This document shows positions 63,966-64,000 of a stretch of DNA of 64,000 nucleotides, one piece after another. The position numbers and the translations under genes are program-made. The DNA lies in assembly GCA_019925095.2 (NCBI GenBank), contig CM034394.1, forward strand, positions 25,408,272 through 25,472,271. Direction: 5' to 3'. The stretch's first letter is position 1. Every line of letters begins with the position of its first letter. This stretch comes from Dendrolimus kikuchii. Taxonomy: Eukaryota > Arthropoda > Insecta > Lepidoptera > Lasiocampidae. The notes beneath the pieces are model-generated. The model saw nothing but the letters and a program-made list of their open reading frames with translations. It ran no database searches and was not told the DNA's origin.

Positions 63966-64000
63966 AGTATATAATGTAGAAGTTATAAGGTTTAATTTAA

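Overview
The window looks like intergenic or intronic DNA from a butterfly or moth (Lepidoptera). It is AT-rich, and I could support no complete host gene, rRNA, tRNA or CRISPR array. Almost every recognisable segment is a transposable element (TE) or a piece of one. The lepidopteran call rests on recalled repeat types: Helitron-like elements running from TC to CTAG, a retroposon ending GCGATGGTAACC...GGGCCGTCTGCC, and 3' tails with the 'gaagagatcgcttcttagcgataagacc' block ending in (TATC)n or (CTTT)n. Family names below are mine; no database was searched.

Main families. RTE-A: a non-LTR retrotransposon with about 18 copies, all 5'-truncated. They carry the C-terminal end of the reverse-transcriptase ORF and end in (TATG)n; ten have clear or near-clear 7-14 bp target-site duplications (TSDs). 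RTE-A' is a related, more decayed subfamily. RetB: an A-tailed retroposon of about 310 bp, about 19 copies. SINE-G and SINE-H: tRNA-derived SINEs. Hel: about 20 Helitron-like non-autonomous elements. PLE-K: foldback elements that I infer to be Penelope-like. TTA-MITE: four GC-rich inverted-repeat elements flanked by TTA or TAA. REL-D: minus-strand fragments of a retroelement protein with a PD...D-x-T motif like a restriction-type endonuclease. Single or low-copy fragments of CR1/Jockey-like, R1-like and RTE elements, a Tc1/mariner-like MITE and a hAT-like MITE complete the set.

Layout. 1-12 kb: a TTA-MITE, a nested SINE pair (H inside G), a hAT-like MITE with RTE-A inserted in its end, and RetB, RTE and Helitron copies. 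12-24 kb: RTE-A and A' copies, a TTA-MITE carrying SINE-H, a CR1-like 3' end inside a RetB copy, a Tc1-like MITE carrying SINE-G, and a 0.99-kb palindrome (22617-23610) with perfect 471-bp arms. 24-38 kb: RetB copies and a dense Helitron cluster, one of which carries a second foldback and another an RTE-A copy. 38-50 kb: a TTA-MITE, retroposon 3' ends, a restriction-endonuclease-like retroelement fragment, and 1.5 kb of AT-rich DNA without recognisable content. 50-64 kb: tandem Helitrons, a 78-bp minisatellite, REL-D copies, further RTE-A copies and long TA/TG microsatellites.

The elements do not form a cooperating gene set. The window records repeated, nested insertion, and many of the nests can be ordered in time from their TSDs. 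The strongest candidates for something undescribed are the perfect palindrome with its asymmetric 34-bp end and hammerhead-like core, the TTA-flanked MITE family, and the frame-preserving 78-bp repeat.
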